Translations under genes and position numbers: made by a program
Notes under the pieces: model-generated
Databases searched by the model: none
Told to the model about the DNA's origin: nothing
Seen by the model: only the letters and a program-made list of their open reading frames with translations
Source: JAWXCB01 sp034440455
Lineage (GTDB): Bacteria; Bacteroidota; Bacteroidia; Chitinophagales; CAIOSU01
Reading direction: 5' to 3'
Assembly (NCBI GenBank): GCA_034440455.1
Contig: JAWXCB010000017.1
Span: forward strand, 1 to 23,555
DNA: 23,555 nucleotides
Part shown: positions 1 through 8,282 of the stretch, one piece after another
Position numbering within the stretch: position 1 is the first letter of the stretch
Layout of the letters: each line of letters begins with the position of its first letter

Positions 1-330
1 TCGTTGCTCCAACTACTATGACCTCTGCTGACTTCTCCAACCCTCTTTACACGATTGGAGACCTCCCTCGGTAAGGTGAATACCCTTCGGATGAACCCTA
101 CTGCATCTACATGCGTGAGTTTTGGTATGCTTTGGACTTCGTAAAGCTGTGCTTACTCCTCCGCTCACGCTTGCCTCTTATGCAGTTTCTGTTCGTCAGT
201 TCCACCCTTCGCAGGCTCGCTTACTTCAGTGCCTGCCTCGCGACAAACCACCTTGCGACTTGCTACAATTCGGGGCTTTAGTCCCCGCGTGGAGAGACTT
301 TCACTCTCTGGGGTTCCTTTAAATAAATAA
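1..330. other. Non-coding tract resembling the flank of a mobile element
   Basis: No frame gives a convincing protein; the 66-codon ORF at 122-322 is rich in Cys, Pro, Arg and Leu, as expected from non-coding DNA. The text (a 'ctatgacctctgctgac'-like start, 'gagacctccc', then paired C- and G-rich blocks) reminds me of conserved non-coding sequence found beside bacterial transposases or intron reverse transcriptases, but I cannot name the element. Its end is strongly structured: cgggg/ccccg arms at 271-287, then a compound hairpin with gagag/ctctc arms nested in cccc/gggg up to about 315. Identification is tentative; the left part lies outside the window. Confidence 0.3.
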
Positions 331-366
331 AAGAACTATATTCACCATTCAAGGCGCACACAGCAC

Positions 367-470
367 CTACAAGAAATTGGCGGCTTTGTGGTTAAATGAA
401 GCTTTGTGCTTCGTATCAAGTTTTGTGGTGGCAGACAGTTTAGCGCTTCGAAATCGCCAACTTCTTGTAG
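367..470. repeat. Long-arm imperfect inverted repeat, attC-like
   Basis: The arm at 367-382 (ctacaagaaattggcg) pairs with 455-470 (cgccaacttcttgtag) at 15 of 16 positions, around a 72-nt loop that contains a smaller hairpin (gaagc/gcttc, about 398-412). The right arm is followed by ctgcaaaccgttagc, which contains a GTTAGC box similar to but not matching the GTTRRRY R' box of integron attC sites. No clear matching R'' box is visible upstream of the left arm. It could be a degenerate cassette recombination site or another structured repeat. The stretch 490-655 shows nothing recognisable. Confidence 0.4.
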
Positions 471-655
471 CTGCAAACCGTTAGCTTCTCAAAACCTTAG
501 TGCAAAACGTGCATGTGAAGTTTCAAACTTTATTGCCTTATTAATAAGGGAATAAGGTTGGGGGCAATAGGTTGTTTTCTACTAAGGTTTCTTTTCCTTT
601 CGCGCAATGCAGGGATACAGACTTGTGCGCAATGTCATTTAGTTATAGATGTTCG

Positions 656-960
656 ACCCCGCCTCAGGCGGGGTGGCAGGTTCTCTATTCGCTTTCTTTC
701 TATAATCATGCGATGCCATCCGGCATTGAGCCTTCACTTCATGATATAGAACTTGCGCGATGGCGGGGAGGAATTGTTACAAAGAATTACGGCTATCATT
801 TAACCCCGCGGATTTGTGGTTGTTCTTTCTTGCCTTGCAACAACATCATAAAGCCTCCGGCTTTGCGAGCCACAGGCTCGCAGTTGTGAACCAGACAAGC
901 GACACGCTTGCTGGAACGGGGTTCTTTCTTTTGCCTACGCAGAGAAGTCGAAAGACTTCT
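656..960. repeat. Array of six short hairpins with 3-4 nt loops
   Basis: Six small palindromes sit in 305 bp: 656-674 (accccgcc/ggcggggt, loop tca), 713-726 (atgcc/ggcat, loop atcc), 850-864 (aaagcc/ggcttt, loop tcc), 865-881 (gcgagcc/ggctcgc, loop aca), 896-910 (caagcg/cgcttg, loop aca) and 943-960 (agaagtc/gacttct, loop gaaa). Stems are perfect, 5-8 bp, and the sequences differ from one another, so this is a repeated shape rather than a repeated sequence. Overlapping ORFs in all frames look non-coding. Function unknown. Confidence 0.6.
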
Positions 961-1045
961 GCTTATATGTGCCCACAAGTGAGCAGGGCGCAGAGGCAAA
1001 CGCAAAACACTTGCGGGAACGAAGGGGGTTTCGCTGCTGGAGGCT

Positions 1046-1372
1046 TTGTGGACGCCTGACCAATTGGATTTGGTTATTGAAATGAAAAACAACTACCGTG
1101 TTTATGACCTCGGTCACCGCTTTTCGGGCATCCAGGGGAGCGTGGTGAACGCGCTGCCGGGGAATGTTGCCAACTACACGATTACGTGTGAAAAGGATGG
1201 CAGCGTTTATTCAAAAGATACTGTTACGAACTTGCTTGGCGAATATAAAATTCAGAGCCTGAAGCCGGGTTTGTATGCCTTCAATCTTGTTGCCCCGAAT
1301 GGCAGCGTGGTGAAAAGTGAAGTTATCAAGATTGAGCGCGGGGTGACGCTGGATTATAACTGGACAGTGTAA
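1046..1372 (+). pseudogene. C-terminal remnant with carboxypeptidase-regulatory-like fold
   Basis: About 108 codons end with a beta-sandwich-like segment: an inter-strand G-rich region (FSGIQGSVVNALPGN), a YTITCEKDGSVYS strand, then GEYKIQSLKPGLYAFNLVAPNG, typical of carboxypeptidase-regulatory-like/CarboxypepD_reg or Cna-B-type domains of Bacteroidetes surface proteins. There is no signal peptide. The reading frame stays open back to 983 (stop at 980-982), without an ATG; the listed start is a TTG and the first ATG is at 1082. It directly follows the hairpin array, so I read it as the tail of a larger gene cut off by the upstream element, although translation from 1082 as a small protein is possible. 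A terminator-like hairpin follows. Confidence 0.5.
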
Positions 1373-1375
1373 GTA

Positions 1376-1401
1376 GAATTACGAATTAGGAATTACGAAT
1401 T
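1376..1401. repeat. Two 12-nt direct repeats, period 14
   Basis: gaattacgaatt occurs at 1376-1387 and again at 1390-1401, directly after the stop codon of the preceding remnant. A similar period-14 duplication occurs at 16627-16654. Such short near-repeats are frequent in spacers of this phylum. Confidence 0.6.
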
Positions 1402-1408
1402 GAAATAG

Positions 1409-1440
1409 AAATCCTTACCGCTGTACGGAAGGGCTTTTTT
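1409..1440 (+). terminator. Rho-independent terminator after the 1046-1372 remnant
   Basis: A stem of cctt(a)ccg with cggaagg around a ctgta loop is followed by gctttttt. The single bulged a is the only defect. The rest of 1441-1666 shows no gene; it holds an imperfect attct/agaat palindrome within 1482-1510. Confidence 0.6.
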
Positions 1441-1666
1441 ATTGAACCGTTTGCTTACTCTGCAATGGATTAATGAATAGGGGATTCTTCGCTGCGCTGA
1501 GAATGACGGGATTTATTTGCTGCAAAAAAGTGCTGCTCTCCGGACGAGGGCGCTACGAGTGCGAGTGATAAGGTAATGAGAGGAGTACGCGCCAAAAAAT
1601 TCTTCCAAATTAGACTTCATTGCGCTCGCTGAAAATCCATAAATTTGGGTTGCAAAAGTTTTAGCG

Positions 1667-3331
1667 GTGCGGAGTGTTTTATCCATCAGTGTTTTAGCAT
1701 GTTGTGCGTGTGCGCTCCATGCGCAGCTTTCGGTGAGCAACCAGGGGGCGTTGATTTCATTGAAGGATGGGGCGTTTATCTCTATTCATGGCGACTACCG
1801 CAGTGAGTTGAACGGCTCGTTTGATAATGAAGACACCGTTTTCATTTTTGGCGATTGGGTGAACAATGCGGGCAACACAGGTTTTAACGAGCCGAATGAG
1901 GGAGCGGTGGTTTTTATCGGAGATGACCAGCGCATTCAGGGAACGGACATCACGCATTATTATGACCTTGACCATCGCGGCAGCGGAACAAAGTTTGGCG
2001 ACCTTGATGTAATCGTGGAGGGCACGATGCAACTCAACGACCGCGAGTTTAATATGGATACGAACACGGTGACAGTTACCAATACTGATTTGACGGCTGT
2101 GAAAAACACTACGCCTCCGGGCTTTGTGAGCAGCCTGCAAAACGGGGGGATTGCGCGACACACTGCGGTTGCGGATGATTATTTTTATCCCGTTGGAAGC
2201 AGCCTTGGCACGTTGCGTTACAGACCTGCTTACATTACGCCCGCCACTACGGCTTTGCATAATTTCAAAACGCGCATGGCGAATGTGGATGCTACTGCTG
2301 AGGGATTTGACCGCAATGTGCGCCAACCGATTATCTGCGACATTAATCCGTTTTTCTATCACCGCGTTTTCCGCCTTTTGGGAAATGATGCTGCGGATAT
2401 TTTGCTCACCTATCAAGAGCCGCAGGATGGGCAATATTCCAACATGGTGCATTGGCAAAATATTCCGTGGTGGGAAGATATGGGCACGGCAGTTTACACA
2501 AATGGCGGTGCGGGATTGAGTTCAATTAAGGTTGATGGATGGAATGATTTTTCTTACAGTCCGTTTGCGCTTGCGAACACCAGTCCGAAGTTTGATGTGA
2601 ACAATGACCTTCAAATCATTTGTGATAATGACACGGTGGTGTTGTATATCAATGAAAATTTCATTGGCTATCAATATTTCATCAATGGCGTGCCGGTGCA
2701 GAATGATACTTCCAACATCCTGATTATTTCAACTTTAAATGATGGCGACACGATTACCGTAATCGGGCAGGATTCAACTTGTATTGCCTATAGTAATGAA
2801 TTGGTGGTGGATGTATATCCGCTTCCAACCGCTTATGCAGGAGAAGACACTACGGTTTATATTGGTGCTTCTGTGCAATTAGAAGGAGAAGGTGGATTAG
2901 ATTATTTGTGGAGTCCCGACAGCTCGCTGAATTGCGCTACGTGCCAAAATCCGCTTGCTACGGTGTTTGAAACAACGCCTTATGCGCTTTTAGTTTCGGA
3001 TGCGAACGGTTGTAAAGACCTTGATACGGTGGTGATTTTTATAGACCGCGAAATTAACCCGCGTGATGTGTTGTTTATTCCGAACGCAATCACTCCGAAT
3101 GGCGATGGGGTGAATGAGGAATGGAATATCCGCAATCTTGATTTATTTCCGAATAATCAAATCACGATTCTGAACCGCTGGGGCGATGTGATTTATGATT
3201 CCACGCCATACCTTGTTTCATGGGATGGCACTTACAAGGGAACCTCTGTGCCGGATGGCACTTATTATTATCTCATTAAGCTGAACGACATCAGGCAAAC
3301 GCTTAATGGTCCGTTAACTGTTGTGCGATAG
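1667..3331 (+). CDS. T9SS type B sorting-domain (gliding-motility-associated) surface protein
   Basis: A 554-aa secreted protein. Residues 1-20 form a signal peptide ending ALHAQ. Residues 20-300 resemble the beta-rich N-terminal region common to large Bacteroidetes surface proteins; about 385-460 is an Ig/PKD-like repeat (YAGEDTTVYIGASVQLEG, YLWSP, CATCQNP); from about 470 to the end is the gliding-motility-associated C-terminal domain (FIPNAITPNGDGVNE, ILNRWGDVIY, WDGTYKG, PDGTYYYLI), which in this family directs export by the type IX system and surface attachment. The start is a GTG: an in-frame TAA at 1640-1642 leaves no ATG upstream, and the signal peptide fits this start. The next gene begins 23 bp downstream on the same strand, suggesting co-transcription. 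The ligand or role is unknown. Confidence 0.88.
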   Translation: MRSVLSISVLACCACALHAQLSVSNQGALISLKDGAFISIHGDYRSELNGSFDNEDTVFIFGDWVNNAGNTGFNEPNEGAVVFIGDDQRIQGTDITHYYDLDHRGSGTKFGDLDVIVEGTMQLNDREFNMDTNTVTVTNTDLTAVKNTTPPGFVSSLQNGGIARHTAVADDYFYPVGSSLGTLRYRPAYITPATTALHNFKTRMANVDATAEGFDRNVRQPIICDINPFFYHRVFRLLGNDAADILLTYQEPQDGQYSNMVHWQNIPWWEDMGTAVYTNGGAGLSSIKVDGWNDFSYSPFALANTSPKFDVNNDLQIICDNDTVVLYINENFIGYQYFINGVPVQNDTSNILIISTLNDGDTITVIGQDSTCIAYSNELVVDVYPLPTAYAGEDTTVYIGASVQLEGEGGLDYLWSPDSSLNCATCQNPLATVFETTPYALLVSDANGCKDLDTVVIFIDREINPRDVLFIPNAITPNGDGVNEEWNIRNLDLFPNNQITILNRWGDVIYDSTPYLVSWDGTYKGTSVPDGTYYYLIKLNDIRQTLNGPLTVVR

Positions 3332-3354
3332 TTTTTCAAAGACGGATTTAATTC

Positions 3355-5439
3355 ATGAGAGGAACAATCATTCTTATTTTCTTTTCGCTTTTTGTCCTCA
3401 ATGCCTCCGCGCAGATTCCCACGAATTGTTTTGAAATAGAGAGCGTCCTCGTGGATGCGTGCAGCAGCCCCGAAGGAGAAAACGAAATGGTGCGGTTCGT
3501 AATGGGGGCTTCATCATTAGATGTTTCAAACATGAGCGTGAGTTGGGCAACCGTAGCGAATCCGTGGCTGGGCATTTGTCAAAATGCAGGCACTGCTTTG
3601 AAAACGGATTCCATGAATAACAGCGTGCAAGGTTGCGGGTTGCTGATTGAGCCTCCCGGTGGAATTCTGCCTACAGGCGCTGAAGTGATTTTGATTACAA
3701 GTGAAAATGTGCAGGCGCTTGCAAATTCATTTGCAAATCTCAATGACACGCTTTATGTAATCTATCAATGTGCAGGGAATACTGATGGGCATTTTGGAAA
3801 TTCGTCAACAGGACTGCGAACATTAATCATGTCCTTCAGTTCGCCCGCAGGATGTGCCGACACGGTGATTTATGACCGCGCATTATTAGTGAATACTGCG
3901 GGTGGAACAGGCGGCAGTTCCGCATCGCAGGACGGCTCATCGGTAGCTTATGCGTGGGAGGGAACACCGACTTACTATAATAATGGATGTGTCGCGCCTT
4001 TCACTCCGCTTTCGGTTGATGCGGGCAATGACACGGCAACTTGTGCGGGAACCACAGTGCAGTTGAATGGCGCTGAACAAATTGCATCAGGCAGGTTTTG
4101 GTTTTCAATGCAGGGAACTTTCAATGATGCAACGATTTTGAATCCTGTTTTTACGCCCGCTGGAAATGCAATCTATCCAATTGAAGCAGTTCTGAATGTT
4201 TACACTTCGTGCGATACGATTTCCGATACAATGCGCATCAATCAATTCACAGGCACGGTGAGCGCGGGCAATGATGCAATCATTTGCAACGGACAATCAA
4301 CACAACTAACCGGCTCCGGCTCTAATGCTTACAGTTGGTCAACTTCAACGGGAGCATTTGTATCGAATGTGCAATCGCCAACAGTCGCCCCATCGTCAAC
4401 GACAACTTATATTTTAAGCGGAAGTTTTGGAACATCAAATTGCCCCGATGCAGATACAGTAGTTGTTACTGTGAATTCAAAAGATTCCATCTCCGTTACC
4501 GCATCGGCTGATTCTGTGTGCGCGGGAAATTCATTGACACTTTCTGCATCTGGCGGGTCCTCTTATTTGTGGTCGCCTGATGATGGAAGTGTTTCCGATG
4601 TGAATGCATCAGCGCCAACTGTCACGCCTTTTAATTCAACAATCTATTCAGTGGCAAGTATTGGCTCGTGTGCGGATACTGCTTCTGTTTTTATCACGGT
4701 GATTCCGAATGATTCAATTGTTATTACTGCTTCCAATACTTCTGTTTGCTCGGGTGATACGATTCAGTTGAACACAAGCGGGGGCAGCAATTACCAATGG
4801 TTGCCGGCAACGGGATTGAGTTGTTCTGATTGTGATAACCCGACAGCGATTTTCACAGATTCGATAACATACACCGTTATTTCAACAGGTTTATGCCCTT
4901 CGCAGGAATCTATTTCAATCAGCGTTTTTCCTTTACTTTCTATTTCAGTTTCTGCCGACACAACAATTCTCAGGGGACAAAGCGCAACACTCACTGCAAG
5001 CGGTGGTTCAGAATATGTGTGGACTCCTGCAACGGGATTAAACAATACATCGGGCGCTTCTGTGATTGCATCACCAAGTGCGACCACTACTTATTTTGTT
5101 ACGGAGAATAATTACCTATGCGCATCACAAGCGGAAGTCACGGTTACAGTTTTGCTGCGCGAATGTCCGCTGGCGGTGCTGCCTTCTGCATTTTCGCCAA
5201 ATGGAGATGGTTCAAATGATTCTTTCGGGTTGCTGAATCCCGAAAACTTTGCTTCCATTGAATTGCAGATTTATAATCGCTGGGGCGAAAAGGTTTTTGA
5301 AACGCTTACAAACCAACGCTGGGATGGAACTTACAAAAGCGAAGCGCAGCCAATCAGCACATTTGCTTACACGCTTTCAACAACCTGTGATACTGGCGAG
5401 CTGGTGCAGCGGAACGGGTGTGTTACCTTGTTGAAATAA
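3355..5439 (+). CDS. T9SS type B cargo with lamin-tail-like and repeated Ig/PKD-like domains
   Basis: A 694-aa secreted protein. Signal peptide 1-20 (ending NASAQ). Residues about 21-212 resemble the lamin-tail-like domain found at the N-terminus of many Bacteroidetes cargo proteins (FEIESVLVDACSSPEGENE, then LPTGAEVILIT). Five Ig/PKD-like repeats follow, starting near 220, 301, 378, 455 and 529, each with a C-x-G-x-(S/T)-x-x-L core and a Y-x-W strand. The last 90 residues are the type B T9SS sorting domain (LPSAFSPNGDGSND, IYNRWGEKVFE, RWDGTYK). It probably forms an operon with the preceding type B gene. It converges with the broken FISUMP gene, with only 9 bp between stops. A modular surface adhesin is likely, but its target cannot be read. 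Confidence 0.9.
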   Translation: MRGTIILIFFSLFVLNASAQIPTNCFEIESVLVDACSSPEGENEMVRFVMGASSLDVSNMSVSWATVANPWLGICQNAGTALKTDSMNNSVQGCGLLIEPPGGILPTGAEVILITSENVQALANSFANLNDTLYVIYQCAGNTDGHFGNSSTGLRTLIMSFSSPAGCADTVIYDRALLVNTAGGTGGSSASQDGSSVAYAWEGTPTYYNNGCVAPFTPLSVDAGNDTATCAGTTVQLNGAEQIASGRFWFSMQGTFNDATILNPVFTPAGNAIYPIEAVLNVYTSCDTISDTMRINQFTGTVSAGNDAIICNGQSTQLTGSGSNAYSWSTSTGAFVSNVQSPTVAPSSTTTYILSGSFGTSNCPDADTVVVTVNSKDSISVTASADSVCAGNSLTLSASGGSSYLWSPDDGSVSDVNASAPTVTPFNSTIYSVASIGSCADTASVFITVIPNDSIVITASNTSVCSGDTIQLNTSGGSNYQWLPATGLSCSDCDNPTAIFTDSITYTVISTGLCPSQESISISVFPLLSISVSADTTILRGQSATLTASGGSEYVWTPATGLNNTSGASVIASPSATTTYFVTENNYLCASQAEVTVTVLLRECPLAVLPSAFSPNGDGSNDSFGLLNPENFASIELQIYNRWGEKVFETLTNQRWDGTYKSEAQPISTFAYTLSTTCDTGELVQRNGCVTLLK

Positions 5440-5448
5440 CAAAATAAA

Positions 5449-6011
5449 TTAGTTCTTCACACAGCGACAGGCTTGTCCGTTAATTTTTATCGCCTGGCTG
5501 TCGTAAGTATCAGAAGTGTTTGCCAAAAACCGCTGCGCCCATGCGCGCGCTGCATTGTAATCAGATGAAGTCCAGTAACCGCCATCCTCCTTCAGATAGG
5601 CAAATTGATTTTCAGCAACCCCGTAACCTCCATGCAGTGTTGCGTTGAATCCGCTTGCACCGTCAGTGATAAGATTTTTTAAGCGGTTTCATTGTCGGGA
5701 TAGTTGCCGATAAGCGCTTCCCACTCTTCTGTTGCAGGGAGATGCCAGCCTTCGGGGCAGGCTTTCTTTGCTATGTACCAGTCATACAACCTTCCAAACT
5801 TTTCGCAATTACTTGCGCTGTTTTTATAGCAATTACTCAAATTACTTTGAGGAACATTGTAGCTCATATTTTGCGCCATCCACACCTGTTCCCCAATTTT
5901 CACTGTTTTATAAACCTTGCCGTCACGCGGGTCGCGCATGGTGTTTGGGTCATCTTGCGGTTGAAAAGCGGTGAGCATAAAAACTGCTGCAATAAAGAAA
6001 ATGTGCTTCAT
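5449..6011 (-). pseudogene. FISUMP-domain protein with a frameshift
   Basis: Fibrobacter succinogenes major paralogous domain family, a secreted fold of unknown function. From the ATG at 6011: signal peptide (MKHIFFIAAVFMLTAFQ), DGKVYKTVKIGEQVWMAQNM, then YDWYIAKKACPEGWHLPATE, all hallmark FISUMP blocks. The frame stops at 5679 after NYPDNETA. The rest of the domain continues in another frame: LITDGASGFNATLHGGYG, GYWTSSDYNAARAWAQRF and a final CRCVKN, ending at 5449. The total length of 563 nt is one short of a multiple of three, so a single-base loss at the t/a run 5675-5682 restores about 187 residues. Either a real lesion or a homopolymer error; the stop lies right at the junction and no slippery heptamer precedes it. 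Confidence 0.85.
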
Positions 6012-6074
6012 AAGATTTGATTGATGAGATTGTAAAAGTAAAAAACAAGCGGGAATAAAACTGATTGCAATCAG

Positions 6075-6345
6075 TTACTTTTTCTTGCTTGCCTTCACAG
6101 GAAACTTTTTTAAGATTTTAGGCGCCACTTCATCCACCACCATTTTAGTATTCACCAATTCACCGGTTTCTTCTTTTGTGCTGCTTGCCGAACCCCACCA
6201 TACTAACTGATTGCCGCTGACATCAATGGCATCAATGATTAATGCGCCTTTCCTGTACATCACAGTTTTTGATTTCGTACCCACCACATCAGGGCTTGAA
6301 ACCCCGATGCTCATGCCCGAAAATCCCCCGCGACCTGAGGTCAAC
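6075..6345 (-). pseudogene. C-terminal half of a DUF4136-like protein
   Basis: The reading frame 6359-6075 gives a tail typical of DUF4136 proteins: GVSSPDVVGTKSK, a strand pair YRKGALIIDAIDVSGNQLVW, WGSASSTKEE, and a closing helix VVDEVAPKILKKFPVKASKKK. Complete members are lipoproteins of roughly 170-200 residues with a signal peptide and about 90 more N-terminal residues; those are absent. The frame instead opens directly inside the downstream end of the MscS gene, in a different frame, so the in-frame ATG at 6359 is probably fortuitous. Family role unknown (envelope-associated). The assignment rests on the tail only. Confidence 0.6.
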
Positions 6346-6891
6346 GCGCAGATTCCCATGCCGCGAAAAATTCACAATCGTTCCGTTGCTCACTGCGCCA
6401 TTGGGCAGAATCACCGTTTTATTTTCAGGAGAAAGTAATACGGTGTTGAAGATTTGAATTTCCTTCACTTCGCCAAACTGCCCGCCCGATTCAATCAGGT
6501 CGCCAACTTTGAAAGGCTTGAACACCAACACCAATACACCACCTGCAAAATTTGCCAATGAGCCTTGCAGCGCCAAACCGACTGCCAAACCTGCTGCGCC
6601 CAGCACTGCAATGAATGATGTTGTTTGAATACCAATCATGCCCGCAACAGTAACAAGGAGCATCACCTTCAGCCCTACGTTTATCAAACTCAGCAGGAAA
6701 GGTTGCAGCGATTCGTCAAGTTTGCGCTTCTGCATTGCTTTTGCGACAAGCTTTGTCACGAGATTCACCACCCACATGCCGATAATGAATACGAGGATTG
6801 CCCCTATGATACTCGGAGTATAATGAAGCAGCATTGATATAATCTGGTCGGTGTATTTTTCTAAATTTTCCATTGAATAAATTTTTGCCAA
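6289..6891 (-). pseudogene. MscS-family mechanosensitive channel, C-terminally truncated
   Basis: Small-conductance mechanosensitive channel of the inner membrane. Visible: three membrane segments (about 21-45, 65-90, 92-128), the pore helix with its Gly/Ala pattern (LGAAGLAVGLALQGSLANFAGG), then the beta domain start (FKVGDLIE, FGEVKEIQIFNTVL, ILPNGAVSNGTIVNFSRHGNLRVDL). Homology ends at about 6345; the following RSRGIFGHEHRGFKP is the neighbouring DUF4136 DNA read out of frame. The roughly 90-residue alpha/beta cytoplasmic domain expected after LRVDL is missing. The start may be the ATG at 6873 (MENLEKYTDQ), more usual for the family than the one at 6891. A truncated vestibule is unlikely to make a normal channel. 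Confidence 0.8.
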
Positions 6892-6990
6892 AATACAAAA
6901 GATGATTCAGAAGGTTATCTCGAGACGCTTACCCTTTCGCCAACAAACCGAAGGGTGATTTTGCGGGAAACACAGAAGCGGGAGTGCTTG

Positions 6991-7898
6991 TTAAAATTTC
7001 TCAGGGGTTACTTTTTCAGGCAAATCAAAATCATGCAAGGCCTCGCTAATCTTGCCTTCAAAAAAAGTAGGAGGAGCGTCCATCTTGAGCCTTTCCTGCT
7101 CGGCTTTGTCTTCCCTCACTTTTTTCAGTTCCATGTCTTCCAGCAGTTTCAATCCATCATGTCTCACTGCCAGCACGCCATAGATGTGGTCGGCTTTCCT
7201 CAGGTTTTTTTATAAAGCGTAAAAACACTCCTATCACATAATAGCTGTTCTCATTACAATCAGCATAAGTGGAATAAACATAAAACACGGGCGGAGTTGA
7301 TGTTTTATAATTCTGAAGGTCTTTTTCCTGAGTTCGCCTTCCACCATCTCGCGGTTTCTCAACTTTTGAAACGTGGAAAGGGCGATAGGGAAAACAACGC
7401 GATGCCCCGCATAATATCCTGCTGCATCAACATGATGAGGTTTAGCTCAGGAAACTTGCGCACTGCCTTAAGGATGAGCGAATTCTTCACCGGCTTCTCC
7501 GCATCATACAAAAAGCGGTGATACTTCACAACATTCTCCACATCTTCAGCCGTTTTTATCGCGCGCACTCTTGGCGAAGAAGCATCCATCTTTTTAAGAA
7601 ACCAGTCTGCATCGGGAAGCTCTTTGGAAATGCCGGAGAGCGAATATTTCCTGATTTTGAAATCATAATAAACCGGCATCGGCACTACGGCATTCAGGTT
7701 GTGGATTGCCTGATAGGGAATAAATGTTTTCCCCACTACGCTGTCTTCTTTATCCGTTTTAATCAGCGACTCGTTATTCTCTCACCGGGCAACGGTGCGC
7801 ACATCCACATCAAGCACTGCCGCTACATCTGTCTGTGTAAGGTGATGCGCCTCCCGAGAATCAACGAGCAGTTCTCCCAGCGAATAGTATTTTTTCAT
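6991..7898 (-). pseudogene. HTH-domain (Cro/C1-type) protein, multiply disrupted
   Basis: The reconstructed product is about 303 aa. It starts MKKYYSLGELLVDSREA, then an Xre-like helix-turn-helix (LTQTDVAAVLDVDVRTVAR), where codon 39 (7784-7782) is TGA in place of an expected Trp. The frame then runs to about 7437, changes near there to give HHVDAAGYYAGHRVVFPIAL and KLRNREMVEGELRKK, changes again at a T5 run (7322-7326) to DLQNYKTSTPPVFYVYS and ENSYYVIGVFLRFI, and again at a T7 run (7205-7211) to ADHIYGVLAVRHDGLKLLED and a charged tail ending at 6991. One nonsense and three single-base indels. The middle and C-terminal parts belong to no family I can name. ORFs overlapping in other frames are shadows. 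Confidence 0.8.
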
Positions 7899-7962
7899 TC
7901 AACGATAAATTTATTATAAAAATACCAAACACCTTTTCTCAAAAAAACGGACATTGAATGTC

Positions 7963-7986
7963 TGCCTGCACGGATTGCGTGCGGCA
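7963..7986. repeat. Short bulged hairpin between divergent broken genes
   Basis: tgcc-t-gcacg pairs with cgtgc-ggca around a gattg-type loop; one bulged t on the left arm. It has the same look as the hairpins at 656-960 and lies about 65 bp upstream of the divergently read HTH pseudogene. Confidence 0.45.
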
Positions 7987-8029
7987 GAGCTTCGTTCCTG
8001 CTTTTAAGCGAATACAAAGAAGTGCAAAG

Positions 8030-8282
8030 ATGATTTTCAAATACATCTCCCTGCTGGAAGAGATAATTAAAAAAGAACATGACAGAGATGTGCAGAATAT
8101 GCAAGCGCGGGAGAGTATAAAAAATATTATTGAACAAGGTTGACTATGAATCGGAAGAAGTACTGCTGATTTCAAAGGCAAAATTTGTTGAACTGCTTTG
8201 TTCGCTGAAAGAACAACCATTGACAAACACCGAACAAGAAATCGCTGCATGGATTATCAGCATAAAAAAAAACAGGACATGA
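8030..8282 (+). pseudogene. Small helical protein of unknown family, one frameshift
   Basis: From the ATG at 8030: MIFKYISLLEEIIKKEHDRD then QNMQARESIKNIIEQG and a TGA. Dropping one g of the gg at about 8139-8140 joins it to VDYESEEVLLISKAKFVELL, CSLKEQPLTNTEQEIAAWII and a TGA at 8280-8282, giving about 83 residues. Length 253 nt is one over a multiple of three. The frame is also open upstream to an ATG at 7958, but those residues overlap a hairpin and look non-coding. The stop overlaps the next ATG (ATGA), suggesting translational coupling. Function unknown; an HTH-like or phage-type accessory gene is possible. Confidence 0.5.

Noticed and set aside
367..960. CRISPR array
   Set aside because: The palindromes differ in sequence and spacing; no constant direct repeat is present.
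558..1092. Overlapping ORFs of 60-105 codons on both strands
   Set aside because: All cross the hairpin array, lack start context and show non-coding composition.
1757..2458. 233-codon minus-strand ORF
   Set aside because: It is the shadow of the T9SS cargo gene on the plus strand, with an arginine/histidine-rich composition and no recognisable domain.
5679..5700. Programmed -1 frameshift in the FISUMP gene
   Set aside because: No slippery heptamer lies before the stop and FISUMP proteins are not known to use recoding.
7782..7784. UGA read as tryptophan (altered genetic code)
   Set aside because: TGA ends several intact genes here (rnr, the SGNH lipoprotein, the 275-aa protein) and TGG is used normally for Trp; a nonsense lesion or base error is simpler.
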